Shown here in pieces: positions 11,298-22,554 of a stretch of DNA of 64,000 nucleotides. Position numbers and translations under genes: made by a program. The stretch's first letter is position 1. The number at the start of each line of letters is the position of its first letter. The notes below the pieces were generated by a model that was not told where the DNA came from, searched no databases, and saw only the letters and a program-made list of their open reading frames with translations. The stretch spans positions 34,966,446 to 35,030,445 of the forward strand of contig CM043969.1 in the NCBI GenBank assembly GCA_014529385.2, written 5' to 3'. Source of the stretch: Adiantum capillus-veneris. Lineage: Eukaryota; Streptophyta; Polypodiopsida; Polypodiales; Pteridaceae.

Positions 11298-11633
11298 CAC
11301 TATGAAAAACTCCAAGTGTTTACCGTGCTGTTTTACCGCGTTTTGTAGAGAGAAGGTGCAAATTCAAGTAGAGAAACAAGAGAGAGGAGGGTGGGGGGGG
11401 GGGGAGGGGGTTGTGTGTTTAAAATATTTCCAGGATAGTTTTCGCTATTATTACCACGTTTAGTACCGCTGTTATTACCACATTTATTGTCGCTGTTATA
11501 TCTGACAACCAAATTTAGCGCCTAAACTTTCAAATTCTGGCTTAAAATAAACATCCCCCCCTTCAAATTTTGGTGTTTCCCTCCTCTCAATAAAAATTAA
11601 AGAATATTGGTTAATATCTCAAATTTAAAAAAG

Positions 11634-11675
<42 letters not shown>

Positions 11676-11730
11676 CGGAGAAGGAGGGGGGATATAAGAT
11701 TACACTTGTTTACAACTAAAATAATCACTA

Positions 11731-12195
11731 TCAGTTAATTAACATAATTGACCATATTCCCAAATCTAAAGAGGGGGGAGAGAGAGATGAATGGATTACA
11801 CGACCAAAAAACTTCATAACTGCAAAATGTTTATGAATCATCTTCCAAAGATCTCTACATGAGGCATCATCCAATTCTAAGCCCATGGATCCTAAATCAA
11901 TAAAGAGAGAAATGGAATTGTTGTTTGTGGATGCATTGCCTTCATCATCTTTGACTTTTTCATCCTCCATCTCATCATCTTCATCATCATGACAATCATC
12001 CTCGGTAAGACTTGTTGCCGCCAGGCTTGATTCATCAACCTCCCTCTCCTTTGTTTCCACCTCGTCAAAAGTTGGAGGTGGAAGAGGGTCGAAGATAGTG
12101 TCCACTTCATTAGTGGAAAAAATGGTTCTCCCTTGAGGTGTTACGGGAATTACGAACCAAAGTTTTGGTTGGTGGATTGCTGGGATATAGGTGAC
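11731..12195 (-). pseudogene. tnp2 transposase, last exon (acidic C-terminus)
   Basis: This exon starts after a good acceptor (TATAG at 12196-12200 read on the minus strand) and continues the DUF4216 region with YIPAIHQPKLWFVIPV, then a strongly acidic tail (DDEDDEMEDEK). The tail corresponds to the acidic end of the other CACTA transposase at 60000-60256. The intron, about 12196-12281, begins GTGAGTG after the CEQ motif. Parts of the frame beyond the acidic stretch may be downstream of the true stop. Confidence 0.6.
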
Positions 12196-12281
12196 CTATA
12201 AAATAGAAGCTCAAATTGAGTAACATTGGTAAAAATAATGCTACAAGAAAATAAGAATAAAAAAGGTACATGTCACTCACT

Positions 12282-12571
12282 TGCTCACAATTGCGTAGTA
12301 AAACTAAATTGTCATACCTCCCAGCGTGATTCACACTAGAGTCTACCATGTAGAGGCCATTCTCATGTCGTCTAGAAACATTTGCAAAACACTTGCACTC
12401 GAAGATGAAGGTATGAAAGGTTCTAGAATTAACCTTTAGTATCCTTTCAATAGTTCCACAGTACCTAGCTTCATCACTGTATGTGTCAAAGTTGCCCATG
12501 ATGGCACAATCCATGGTGGTTCTACGCTCGTCAATGTGGCCCGTACAAAAGTGACGACCCTTTGACCACAT
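12282..12571 (-). pseudogene. tnp2 transposase, DUF4216-like exon
   Basis: The segment YCGTIERILKV, then FHTFIFECKCF and LRNCEQ, parallels YCGLVSDILKV, FEMFLLDVKWF and PEHCEQ in the plus-strand CACTA transposase at 59369-60256. This is the C-terminal DUF4216 region found in plant CACTA TNPD/tnp2-type proteins. The open frame reads through from 12571, ending in a plausible donor site. Confidence 0.7.
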
Positions 12572-12733
12572 AGAGTTGAAGGAAAGGCACTACAAAATAA
12601 AAAAATATATTAATTTATCAGATACATATGAAAGATAATTTCAAGAAAAAATTTAGAATATGGTTTAGTTATATGAGTACTCTACCTTTGGTATGCAGCC
12701 TCGTGCATACTCCCATTCTTTGTTGGCGATTTC

Positions 12734-13201
12734 TTATCCACGCGCTTTTGCTTCAATCATTCTCTCATGAATCCACTCGACACTAATGAGATCTGGGAAA
12801 CATGCAAGGTGTCTAGGCACTAGGGGTGCCCTCCTTCCTCCATGTGGTTGTTTCCTTGCTTCCCTCACTTGCAAATGCCTTGCCTTTGCCACTGTCCACA
12901 AGTCCACCCACTTGGTCATAATATTTGCATTGAGAATACAAAAGTTATTGACCACTCGGGATAAATTCATATCCATGTTAAGTAGTTTCCCCTTTCCACT
13001 TGGCAAGTGTGAAGTCATCCTTGCATCGTCCTCGTCTAACCACATGCGAGGCAGTGAATGATCAACTTGTGCCAAATACTCTAATATGTAAACAAACTCC
13101 TCTTGAACAATCCACCCTTCGGCCATACATGCCTTTGGTTGAGACTGTAGCGGCACAAAATCTTTGAGAGTCTTTAAAACCCTCGCTAAGAAGAACGTCA
13201 A
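12734..13201 (-). pseudogene. tnp2 transposase, DUF4218-type part
   Basis: Minus-strand open segment of about 155 codons containing HSLPRMWLDED, KGKLLNMDMNLSRVVNNF and a basic, arginine-rich stretch. By position it lies between the LKSHDWHKMLQ segment (13584-13811) and the DUF4216-like exon, where DUF4218-type sequence is expected in CACTA transposases. Assignment is mainly positional. Confidence 0.55.
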
Positions 13202-13583
13202 TCATGTGCGTTCTACTCCACATATAGCGATTTCCTCCACCACGTGAACCAAGAGGTGAATTTTACTAAGAAGGTCCGATCAAGGTAATGCATCTTCAAT
13301 GGAATACACAGTTTCTGTTGCAAGTGTTTGAGAAACAGGTATAGCATCTATATTGATTTCCTTGGAGCTCACAAATTTGCAAGAAAACACACAAGGATAC
13401 ACTAAGTGCTAGTTGAAATTATTGTGTACATAAAAGGTGTAGTTGAGTGGAGTCTTGTGGTGTACCTTACTAGCTCTCTTAGTTTGAAAATAGCATCCCT
13501 GACTTTCTTGTCCCCACATATACACATACTCACTAGCAGAATGAACTACAATGTAAATCAGGGGAAGGGAAAGTGAGTGATAG

Positions 13584-14227
13584 TCACACACAAACTATAA
13601 ATAGAATAGGGAGTATGAAGATTACCTGAAGCATCTTGTGCCAATCATGGGACTTCAACCCATACAATTGAACGCTTCCATCCTTCTTCACTTTTGTGAA
13701 ACCTCCCTTTAGTGACCTCATGTATCTTGTTGGTGTGCAAATAGAGGAAATGGTACCCTTCACCTTGTATAATTCTTCTTTGGCTAGTATCCATGGTGCT
13801 TTAGGAAGCACAATATTTCCATTTGGGGCATGCCATGGAGTAGCAAAGGTGGGAGACGTTTGAAATTAAGCCTGAAATCCTCAATCGCACCCAAAGAATC
13901 CTCTTGCCAATAATGTGGTGCCATAGTGTTTGGGCTACATTCTTGAATATGTGCATGGGATCCAAGAGGTGTTGTATTTTTAAGTCCTTCCAATATGGAA
14001 TACCTTGACATAACTTTTGGTGGAGGACATGGAGCCGGATTTTTATTGTGGTTTTCTTCCCAAATGGCTGCCCAATCTACCATCATGAGCTTTAGAGGGG
14101 TCTTCCCATTTGTTTGAGCGTTGTGCTTGTTATGCCCTTGGGTAAGAAACGATGGTTGTTTGGATAGATTACCTTGCGCAATGAATCGGGCCTCTCCGTC
14201 ACCAACGATGGCCGGCAAGTAGGACAT
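13584..14227 (-). pseudogene. tnp2 transposase, middle part including start of DUF4218
   Basis: Two overlapping minus-strand open segments (14227-13784 and 13811-13584) in different frames, so at least one indel separates them. The second contains LYGLKSHDWHKMLQ, the usual opening of DUF4218 in CACTA transposases. The first carries a region with WAAIWEENHNKNP that I cannot place on a named domain. Confidence 0.62.
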
Positions 14228-14263
14228 GCATTGTGCCGCGATGTGGACAACCCTGCATACATA

Positions 14264-15060
14264 TCATATGGTTAGAGAGATGAGTAAACTAAAGTGAATT
14301 AAAGGGAGAGAGCAAAAGAGTGAGATAGAGATAGAGGAAAGAGGGTTACCATAAATCTCTCCAAGCCCAGGATAGTTGTGCATAGTCCATATAAGGATTC
14401 CCCGCACAATGGCCTCTCTCCCTCCCTTTGCAAGTGAGACATCGAAAACAGGAATGCCGCTCCATAACTCCTCCAACTCCTTGATGAGGGACTCGAGGTA
14501 GAGGTCAATATTTGACACTTTGTACTTTCGTGGCACTAGCAAGGAAAGAAGTATATTACCTTTCCTGGTTGTCTCCCATGGTGGAATATTGTAGTTGACG
14601 ATCACCACAGGCCAAGTGCTCCATGAAGTAGAATTAGTGCGGAAGGAGTTGACACCATCACTTGCTAACCCAAGCCTCAAGTGTTGAGGCTCCAACCCAA
14701 ACTCTGGCCATTGAGTTTCAATGTGCCCCCATGCAGGTGAATCGGCAAGGACCCGCATCATTCCATCATCTGAGTGATGGTTCGTGTGCCACGTGAGAAG
14801 CTCCATGGTACACCTGTTTTTAAACATGTGTTGGATGCGAGGAATTAATGGAAAATGTCTCAATATCTTGCAGGGTAGGTGCACCCCGCTCACTCTTGTC
14901 TTGAAATGTGCCTCCCGCACACGGGAAATGAGGTAGCATGTGCATGCTCATTGCGGTATAGCATGAAATCGTTGACGCACGCATGGATGTGCTCATACTC
15001 CATTCCAAGTGCAGTGACATACGATCTAGCTCGTCAACAATCTGAAGGCATGAGGTGATC
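14264..15060 (-). pseudogene. tnp2 transposase, catalytic core
   Basis: Matches the tnp2 (Transposase_21) core: HFPLIPRIQHMF, LLTWHTNHHSD, LADSPAWGHIETQWPEF, RLGLASDGVNSF, STSWSTWPVVIVNYNIPPW and YLESLIKELEELWSGIPVFD. The same blocks, in the same order, occur at 58400-58815. It shows frame changes at the N-terminal edge and no continuous reading through the whole gene, so it is non-functional here. The upstream exons continue beyond the gypsy element at 25258. Confidence 0.85.
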
Positions 15061-15266
15061 TTTTGGAAACATTTTGCCCATCAAACTACAACAAACATGC
15101 GTATGAGTATAATTGCACAAAGACGGCACCATAAAGCGAGTGGAGAGTATATAAAATCCACATTCCATACTTACAAAAGTAGTGCATCAACACTTGCATT
15201 ACTCCAAACGAATTTCTCTTGCAAGTTGAGGACATCCACAACGATGCTCAAAGCACCGAGTACCGT
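15061..15266 (-). pseudogene. tnp2 transposase, intron and upstream exon piece cut by gypsy
   Basis: On the minus strand, an exon-like stretch (ALSIVVDVLNLQEKF frame) ends at a GTAAGT donor near 15175 and precedes the core exon. It is the counterpart of the segment before the intron at 58098 in the other CACTA gene. It is interrupted at 15266 by the gypsy LTR and joins 25258 once the 4-bp CCGT duplication is counted once. Confidence 0.5.
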
Positions 15267-16091
15267 TGTCGTGCTGTGACATGTACATAGTGGGAACACA
15301 TGCTACAAGAGTTATCTTGTAACTTTTTAGATACATAATTATATTTCCTATAATGTACATATGCATATGTAAGTATAAAAATAAGCTTTCTATCTAATCT
15401 TATTATTTATCTCAAGGGTAATGTATTCTTACTTTACCATCAAAAAATACTATGGGAAAAGTGTCAATAGCTCCACCTCTTTAACTTGGGGCAAAAAGCA
15501 TTGATTCTTTCTTTCTACAATCTCATTATTATCTCACACCCTATCTAGATCCTATATCTAGAGTAATTTCCAATCTATATATATTCTATGTATTTTTCAT
15601 ATTTTTCTTATATTTCTTTTTAAATAGCTACTAGGAGGGAATCAAATCCTAGTGGGACACTAGGTGGCATGATTTCAAAGATACACTTATTTTAATGCAT
15701 TATTGCAAGCATGATTACAAAACTTTGTCAAGGAGCAATGTCATGCTTTCATATGGCATGAGGTGTCCTTTGGAATCAAATGAAAGTCTAGGCTAAGGGG
15801 ACCACATGAAGACTTTTGCTGCCAGAAATGGACCCTATTTTGATGAATTTTTTACACAAGGTTCCAATTCGAATTAGAAAATGATTTTAAAATGAAAATC
15901 GTAGCTAATGAGCTGACGTTTCTGCCCAAATTTTTACTTTTTTATTTGGAGCTATGGTTGAGGAGATATGATCAAAATACTGGACCCCAGTCTGCCCACA
16001 TCATGCAGGGACAGCTCATTTCCAACTTTTCCAATTCCTGTTCACACTGGCTCCTCTCTTCTTGTGTAAACCCTTGTGGGTTCCCTTCACC

Positions 16092-16098
16092 TATAAAA
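16092..16098 (+). promoter_or_regulatory. LTR TATA box
   Basis: TATAAAA in the context CACCTATAAAAGGGGACC, repeated exactly in the 3' LTR at 24068-24074. It is the only strong TATA candidate in the LTR and would put the RNA start near 16125, upstream of the small ORFs. Confidence 0.7.
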
Positions 16099-16639
16099 GG
16101 GGACCTCTTCTTCCTTGGAAGGAACTCAAGCATTCAAGCCATTGATGAGAGGAATTCTTGAGGGAGTGAGTAGTAATGCCTAATTGTACTTAGCCATTAA
16201 CACAAGCCCAAGCCTACACTTTCTCCTAGAGGGAGACTAGCCATTCTTGCAACAAGCTAACCTTGGAAGATCAACTCTAATCAAAGAAGGTCTTGCACTT
16301 GGTGAAGTGGAATTACCACTCTTCTTCTCTCTCTCATCAATTATGGTGCCGAAGGGTTTCAAGTAAGATGTATTCTACATTGATGTTTTCTTGATTTCTT
16401 GTTGTTTTCATTTTCATCTCTAATCCAACATATATATATATATATATGTATCTAATTTCATCTCCTTAACCAAACCTATCTCTCTCATTCTTAGTAATTC
16501 ATCCTCTCTAGGTTCTCTTGCTACAGGTACATCTCTCCCCGCAGTATCCTTATTGCCTACGGGCAAGAATAGGGCTTGGGAGGGAAACTTCTCATCCCTT
16601 CACTTCTCTCATATCTACATTTCTTACATACTATCCTAG

Positions 16640-16858
16640 ATGAATAACCCACATGATGATCATTTCTATCGCTTTCACTCTGTACGATCTATTAGAATTA
16701 ACGTATGGATTAGCCGTAAAATACACTTTCAACAACGTATAGTGTTTCTCTTCGGCCCTGAAAGGCTCAATGAAATACTTCTATCACCGGATCCCATGAT
16801 ACTACCTCTCATAGACTATAACTTTTCTTTTGATGTAAGCATAGTTATCTTGCTATGA
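16640..16858 (+). CDS. Small conserved ORF (72 aa) in the LTR leader, copy A
   Basis: 72 codons, starting MNNPHDDHF, with the core SRKIHFQQRIVFLFGPERL, then a P-[LM]-I-x-Y motif and the end SFDVSIVILL. It aligns without gaps to the 72-codon ORF at 31515-31733 in another gypsy element (about 36 of 72 residues identical) and more weakly to 24840-25052 and to the minus-strand ORF at 42178-42396. No signal peptide, metal-binding cluster or known domain is seen; the end is hydrophobic. It lies in the RNA leader, and its stop overlaps the next ORF's start by ATGA (16855-16858). Function unknown. Confidence 0.6.
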   Translation: MNNPHDDHFYRFHSVRSIRINVWISRKIHFQQRIVFLFGPERLNEILLSPDPMILPLIDYNFSFDVSIVILL

Positions 16859-16992
16859 ACCAAGAGGATTTGTACACACAATTAATCCCAATCACTAGAC
16901 AAAATATATATATTATGGTAAGCACAAAACTACAATTCCAAAGAACAATTCGTAGCCTATTTGGTCAGCCAAGATTAAATGCCATTAACTGA
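16855..16992 (+). pseudogene. Small conserved ORF, copy B, truncated in 5' LTR
   Basis: Starts MNQEDLYTQL and matches the intact ORF at 24840-25052 in the 3' LTR, but a single C-to-G change gives TGA (AACTGATCC against AACTCATCC) after about 45 codons. The start overlaps copy A's stop by four bases. Confidence 0.6.
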
Positions 16993-17274
16993 TCCATTAA
17001 CCCTTTCATATTGCCCATGATACGATATGACCATAGCCTTGATGTTTTCATCTTCGTATTGTTTTGACATTCTCTTTTGCGTTCTCTCTTTGTGTGTGTA
17101 AATGCAAGAGAGAAAGAGTGAGTCTTCTTTGATTGCACTTCTTTTCAAACCCTAGTCTTCATGGCATCCATGGTTTAACTCCTTCATATAGTTTTTGTTG
17201 AGTTCTCTCACAAACTCTCACAGCCATAAGCCCGGTGCTTTCCTGCCAAGACCACAAATTTCTCGACATATTTT

Positions 17275-17290
17275 TGGTGAACCTGACGCG
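17275..17290 (+). other. Candidate primer-binding site of element 2
   Basis: TGGTGAACCTGACGCG begins six bases after the 5' LTR. It starts with TGG, as expected for pairing with a tRNA CCA end. The tRNA is not identified. Confidence 0.5.
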
Positions 17291-17321
17291 AATCTGCTAG
17301 GGTGAGAGTTTGTGGGTAACC

Positions 17322-19088
17322 ATGGGTGAGCATGTTGAGCAACAGGGTATGCATTTTGACCCAGCAACAATGCAAATATTTCAAGCATTTGCAATGTTCA
17401 TGCAACAACAACATGCTACTGAAAGAAGGGAGATTTCAGCAACGAAGGCCATAGAAGCGGTCGTCAACAGAATGGATCAGTTCAATGGCAAAGATGTAAC
17501 CAAGTACTTACGCGAGTATGTGAAGGAGATGGAGCTGCATCGCGTGTCAGAAGGTGAGATGATTCAAAGCTTTGAGCTAGTTGTTGCTCCAGAAATTAGG
17601 GAGCATGTTAGGGCAATTAAAGATGGGCATGGGAGAAATTGGGAAGAACTCAAAGTAGCTTTAAAGGAGGAATATTTCATGGAGGACTCTGAGAGAGTGA
17701 CCAAAAGGACATTCTTAGAATGGGTAGTCAAGCCAAAGCAAGGACTATCAATAACAGAGCTACTTAGGGAATTTGAGCGGCGCTATGCACAACTCACTAG
17801 GACAGAAAGGGCCACACTAGATGCAGAGAAGACAGATCTTTTCTTACAAGCTGCAGGTAAAGAGTTTCAAGAAAATTTGGAGCTTCTTCTTGAAGATAAA
17901 GATGCTGAGCAAGGACTAAAGACCGACTGGAATGAGGTTGAAGGTGCTGTCTCACTGCTTGCCAAACGACAAAGAAGAAGGGACAAGATGGTAGTAAACA
18001 CTACAAGTCCTTCCACCTCAACTTCTGACAAAATGGTAAAGCCTACTTTTATCGCTCCTAAGTTTGATGAGTCCATGCTAGATGATCTTGTGAAGGGAAT
18101 GCGTGACTTGAAGGTGAAGTTTGCAAAGCTTGAAGAAAAAGGCCAACCATCAGGGCCACTTCCTAGGCAAAGACAACAGCCCAAAGAAGGGTTTGTTAAT
18201 AGATGTATTTGGTGTGATAGTACAAACCATGTAAGAAGGGATTGTGATGATTTTAGTGATGCTTTGTCAAAAGATGTTGTCTTTTTTAAGGATGGTAAAA
18301 TCCACTTAAGAGAGACAGGTCTACCCTTGAGAACTAGCTTTGGGAAGGGGGGAATGCAAACCTTAGTTGAAGATATGGCAACCAAGCATGCCACCTCTTC
18401 AGTTGAGGCAACTACTTATGGAGTAAAAATTGAACATTTTTGTGATGAAGAAGTGAGTGACCATCATGGTCAAATTTGGCCAAATGTCATGCAATTAGCT
18501 AAAAAGGGAAAGCTTACAAAAGAGATTCTACATGAAGCAGGTGATTGCATACGTCTAGAAACAGGATGGAATGATCCAGTGGACTCATTGTCAGTGCATG
18601 CCTACATTACAAAATGCCAACAAAATGAGGCAATTGTAGAAGAGAAGCGCAGACGTGAGAATGCTGATGAAGGACCATCAAAAAGAGCTTCTAGAAGTGG
18701 GGGAAGAAGCGACTCAATGCCTTCTCAAACACCCTCAACACAAGGAGCATCTCCACCTGAAGTACTCATGGAGGAGTCTACAACAAGAAAGAAGAAAGAG
18801 CCAACGAAAGGTAAGACAAAAGGCCCAACTTATAAACTACAATCTGATATTGAGGTTGCTACAGATTTAAAGAAAGTCTTGGAGGAAAGGATCTTGAATA
18901 GCAAGGTGAGTTTACTCTGGGAGAAGTTCTTGGAATTGCAAAGCGTGAATTCCATGAGGAGATCATTGACATCATCAAGAGAAAGAGGCAAACCCTTGCT
19001 GAAGTTTCTCGTCCACAAGTTGAAGGGGAAACCTCAAAGACACAAGGGATGCAACTACAAAATAAGGAGAATGATGGAGCTGTGGTAG
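17322..19088 (+). pseudogene. Element 2 gag (capsid and CCHC zinc knuckle), frameshifted near its end
   Basis: From the ATG at 17322, gag runs as one open frame to 19088. The capsid region contains DVTKYLREYVKEME, then a core with ERRYAQL. A zinc knuckle of the form CX2CX4HX4C (CIWCDSTNHVRRDC, near 18210) packages RNA. Near 18906 one base appears lost (GTGAGTTT where GTGGAGTTT would keep the frame), so the last 60 codons are out of frame and the protease continues in the alternative frame from about 18907. gag and pol were probably one continuous frame. Upstream lie the small leader ORFs. Confidence 0.85.
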
Positions 19089-19696
19089 GATGCTACCAAT
19101 CTAGTGGGAGAGTGAAGCAAGTGTATTTCTCAAATGATGATGAAGAAGTTGAAGATATTCCTAGGAGTTACTATTCACGAAGTCATTGGGCAAGGGCTAC
19201 TACAGAAACTTTGGTCAAGGTAGGTGATCTTGAAGAGCCATTTGTTGCCTTGATTAACCATGGTTCAGAAATAAACATAATGTCAAAGAGTCTCTACAAC
19301 AAGTGCAAATGGCCGATGGACACAGATCATGGCTGGATAGTAAAAGTGGCAAACAATTCATCCGGTGAACTGTATGCAGAATGTCCAGGTGTGAAGGTAA
19401 CAATAGGTGATGTAAAGATTGACCAAAACTTCTTTGTACAGGATACATCTTCATATCATCTCATCCTTGGACAACCCTACATTGTGGGAGTTCGAATGGA
19501 AACAAAGGTAATGGACGATGGTTCAGCATATGCTAGGATACATAGCAAAGATGGTAAACGTGCTGTCCAATTTCTCACAGTTTGTGTAAACCATGAAAGA
19601 AATCGTGACAACCTCAGAGAACATCCTCTACCAAAGGTGAGCAAAGAGTTTCATGATCATAGAGAAATGATGGGTTTTGGCCAAGTACCATTGTAA
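19049..19696 (+). pseudogene. Element 2 aspartic protease, active-site Asp replaced
   Basis: A retropepsin-type domain. The active-site loop reads ALINHGSEINIM, where related elements have Asp in place of this Asn (GAC to AAC explains it); the second landmark, LILGQPY, is present near 19460. With Asn at the catalytic position the protease should be inactive. A second one-base shift near 19675 moves pol into the frame used from 19774 onward. Upstream overlap with gag is a by-product of the earlier frameshift. Confidence 0.8.
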
Positions 19697-20322
19697 AGCG
19701 GGATTGCAGTGTTACAGAAAGAAAAAGGGTCTCGCCTGATCCAAAAATAGGTGAAGCATTTTCAACGAGCTCCTTGGTGACAAAGAATGGATCAGTATGT
19801 TTTACAAAACTTGAAGATTTGAAGAGATGTGAGAAGCAATATGTGCATAATGTACAAATAGGCATGAAAAAGAGTGGGTTGCTAGAGCCTACTGAAAATG
19901 TTTTGGGTTTGTGTGAACAAGTTTCTTTTGTAGATACTATGGGTGAGCTTGATGCTATAATGAGGTCTAGTTTGCATCTTGAAAATGAAGTTGTGGAAGT
20001 TTGCTCTATGGAAATGTATCAAGTAATAGAAGCCTTTAAAGAAAGCCAAACAGTAGGCCCAGAAGTCCATGTTGAAACTAAATACAAGAGTGTAGCAAAG
20101 AAGGTGAAACCAGTAGCTTCACCCTTACCACCCAACAACAGGGAAAAGATTGAACAGGCTTCTTTACAACCAAGTTTGCGGAATCCTAAAAAGATCGGGC
20201 ATACCTTCACAAAGGAGTCTTTTCAAGAGGTGCAGATTGGTTGCGAGGAGTTTCTAACACAGGAGGAGACAAAGTGCTTCAAAGAAATGCTTTCAAAGCA
20301 TGGTAAGGCTTTTGCATTTTAG
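19697..20322 (+). pseudogene. Element 2 pol linker before RT
   Basis: Open in the RT frame from at least 19774 to a UAG at 20320-20322, within the motif KAFAF followed by PHEIGCVDP. The stop sits where related elements usually have serine, so it is probably a point mutation. The linker has no recognisable domain; its end (EETKCFKEMLSKHGKAFAF) is the usual lead-in to gypsy RT. Confidence 0.75.
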
Positions 20323-22554
20323 CCACATGAGATAGGATGTGTTGATCCTTATATTGTAGCTCCTATGGTAATTTTCACAATACCTCATGTGCCTTGGAAT
20401 CTGCTGCCTATTCCGGTTCCAAAGGCTCATTTGCCAAAGTTAGTAGAGCTACTGAATGAGAAAATCAAAATGGGAATCTTGGAGCCTTCTTGTGCTCCAT
20501 ACTCAAACAGGTGGTTCACAGTTCCAAAGAAGAATGGTTCTCTACGCTTCATCCAAGATATGCAACTAGTGAACAAGGTGAAAATTAGAAATGTAGGTAC
20601 AGGTCCAATTGTGGATGAATTTGCAGAGGCGTTTTCAGGGAGAGCAATCTACTCAATGGGGGATCTCTACTCAGGGTATGATCAATTTCAACTTGCAATC
20701 GAAAGCAGGGACTTGACAACCATGAGGACACCTTTGGGTTTGGTAAGGATGTGTACCTTACCACAGGGAGCAACCAACTCGGTTGCACATATGATGAATG
20801 GGATGAATAAGGTCTTACGTGACTTTATTCCTCACATCACAATGCCTTTCATTGATGATTTGCCTATCAAAGGATGTGAAGAAAGTGACAAAGTTGAAGC
20901 TTTGGATCTCAAAGGATGTCGCAGGTTTGTGGTAAATCACATAAATGATTGTGATAAAATTTTGTCTAGGTTGGAAGAAGTGAATCTTACATTGTCAGGG
21001 AAAAAGTCTATGTTTGGTGTCAATGAAGTGCTCATTGTGGGGCACATGTGTGGGCCATATGGTAGGAAACCTTGTCCATCAAAGGTAGATGCCATCCAAA
21101 GAATGAAAGAAACATGCACTAGCATCACTGAGGTTAGAAGGTTTCTGGGAGCATGTGTCTTCTATATTATTTGGATTCCACATTATGCACATGTAGCTGA
21201 TCCTCTTTATCAGCTGCTTAGAAAGAATCAAAAGTTTAAATGGACAGAAGCACATGTAAAATCCACGAAAAAGCTAAAGGAGTTACTCCAGTCAGCAACG
21301 ACTTTGAGAAAGGTAGACTATGAGTGTCAAAGGCTAGTGATTGTGACAGTAGATACCAGTCCTACAGGGATTGGATGGGCAATAGGGCAAGATGACAAAG
21401 AAGGACACAGGTATGTGGTAAGATTTGGAGCAAAGGTACTAAGTGCTCGCCAAAGAAACTATCCACAGATAGAGAGAGAGTTATGGGGTATGGTTACAGC
21501 CTTGAAAAGTGGAAAAGAGTACCTAATTGGTGCATGTGTGGTTGTAGAAACAGATTGTCTACCACTTCTTGGGATGATTACAAGCTGCTCAACACCAGAC
21601 ATTGCTATGTTGCGGCACATTACAGGTAAAGACAATACAGTGGCAGATATGCTATCAAGGGCAAGGTATGAAGATGAGTCACAAATGATTGATGAGGGAG
21701 ATGATGTAGGCACAAAATTCTATTCTATCTCTCATGTCAAAGGTAACAATGTCTGCATGACTAATTCACTTGAATTGTTCTTGAAAGATCTTTATGAAGG
21801 TGATTGGCTTTCTATTGGAAGGTACTTGAGTACTCTAACAAAACAGGATGATTGGTCTGAACAAGAATTCAAGAGGATACGCAGGAAAGCATATGGGTAC
21901 TTTTTAAGGGATGGTTACTTGTGGAAGCATCCTAAGCAAAAGGGTGCTACACCACAACGGGTTATATGTAAAAAAGAGACTCAAGTAAAGCTCATGCAAG
22001 AGTTTCATGAGAGTCTATGGGCTGGACACAGGGGTGTGTGGGCAACCTTCTCCAAGTTGAAAGAAAAATACTGGTGGAAGGGTATGTATAAAGATGTATC
22101 TCAGTTTGTAGAGTCATGTGTAACTTGTCAAATGTATTCAAATGTTCGACATCGTGATGGATTGCACCCTACATACCCACTAGCCATGCACTATAAATGG
22201 GTTGTGGATCTAGTCACGATGCCTTTAGGACTCTGGCAGATGAGGTACTTGGTTCTTGCACGAGAGGACCCAACTAATCAAGTTGAAGGAAGAGCATTAA
22301 GAGCTAAAACCACAGAAGCTATGTGCAAATTCCTTCTTGATGAGGTGATTTGCCGTTATGGTTGTGTGGGAAAGATCACTGTAGACAGAGGTGAACTGGA
22401 TGCCGAAGAAGCAAGGGAGTTCTTTTCTAGATTAGGAATCAAGCTTTCTCTTACTACAGCTTACAACCCTGAAGGCAATGGAAAGAGTGAAAGAGGGCAC
22501 CCTCCTATCATCAAACCTTTGGCCAAGGCTTGCGAAGGAAGAGTTGGTGAGTAG
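20323..22554 (+). pseudogene. Element 2 RT, RNase H and integrase
   Basis: In frame from 20323 to a UAG at 22552-22554. RT: VPWNLLPIPVPKA, RWFTVPKKNGSLRFIQD, LPQGATNS and catalytic FIDDLP near 20850. RNase H: VTVDTSPTGIGWA, ERELWGM and KDNTVADMLSRAR, but about 30 residues seem missing at 21613-21618 between AMLR and HITGKD. Integrase: HX4H-type start (HESLWAGH) with CVTCQ, then catalytic VVDLV, TVDRGE and GNGKSERG, so D, D and E are all present. The closing stop interrupts the frame where WPK is usual in relatives (TGG to TAG). No chromodomain is seen. Confidence 0.88.

Larger units (their letters stand above)
15267..17268 (+). repeat. 5' LTR of element 2
   Basis: 2002 bp, TGTCG...CGACA. It contains a TATA box near 16092, a short (TA)n at about 16431-16447 (longer in the other LTR, explaining most of the length difference) and two small ORFs downstream of the promoter. 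The R-U5 part, from the likely start site to the LTR end, is over 1.1 kb. Confidence 0.95.
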
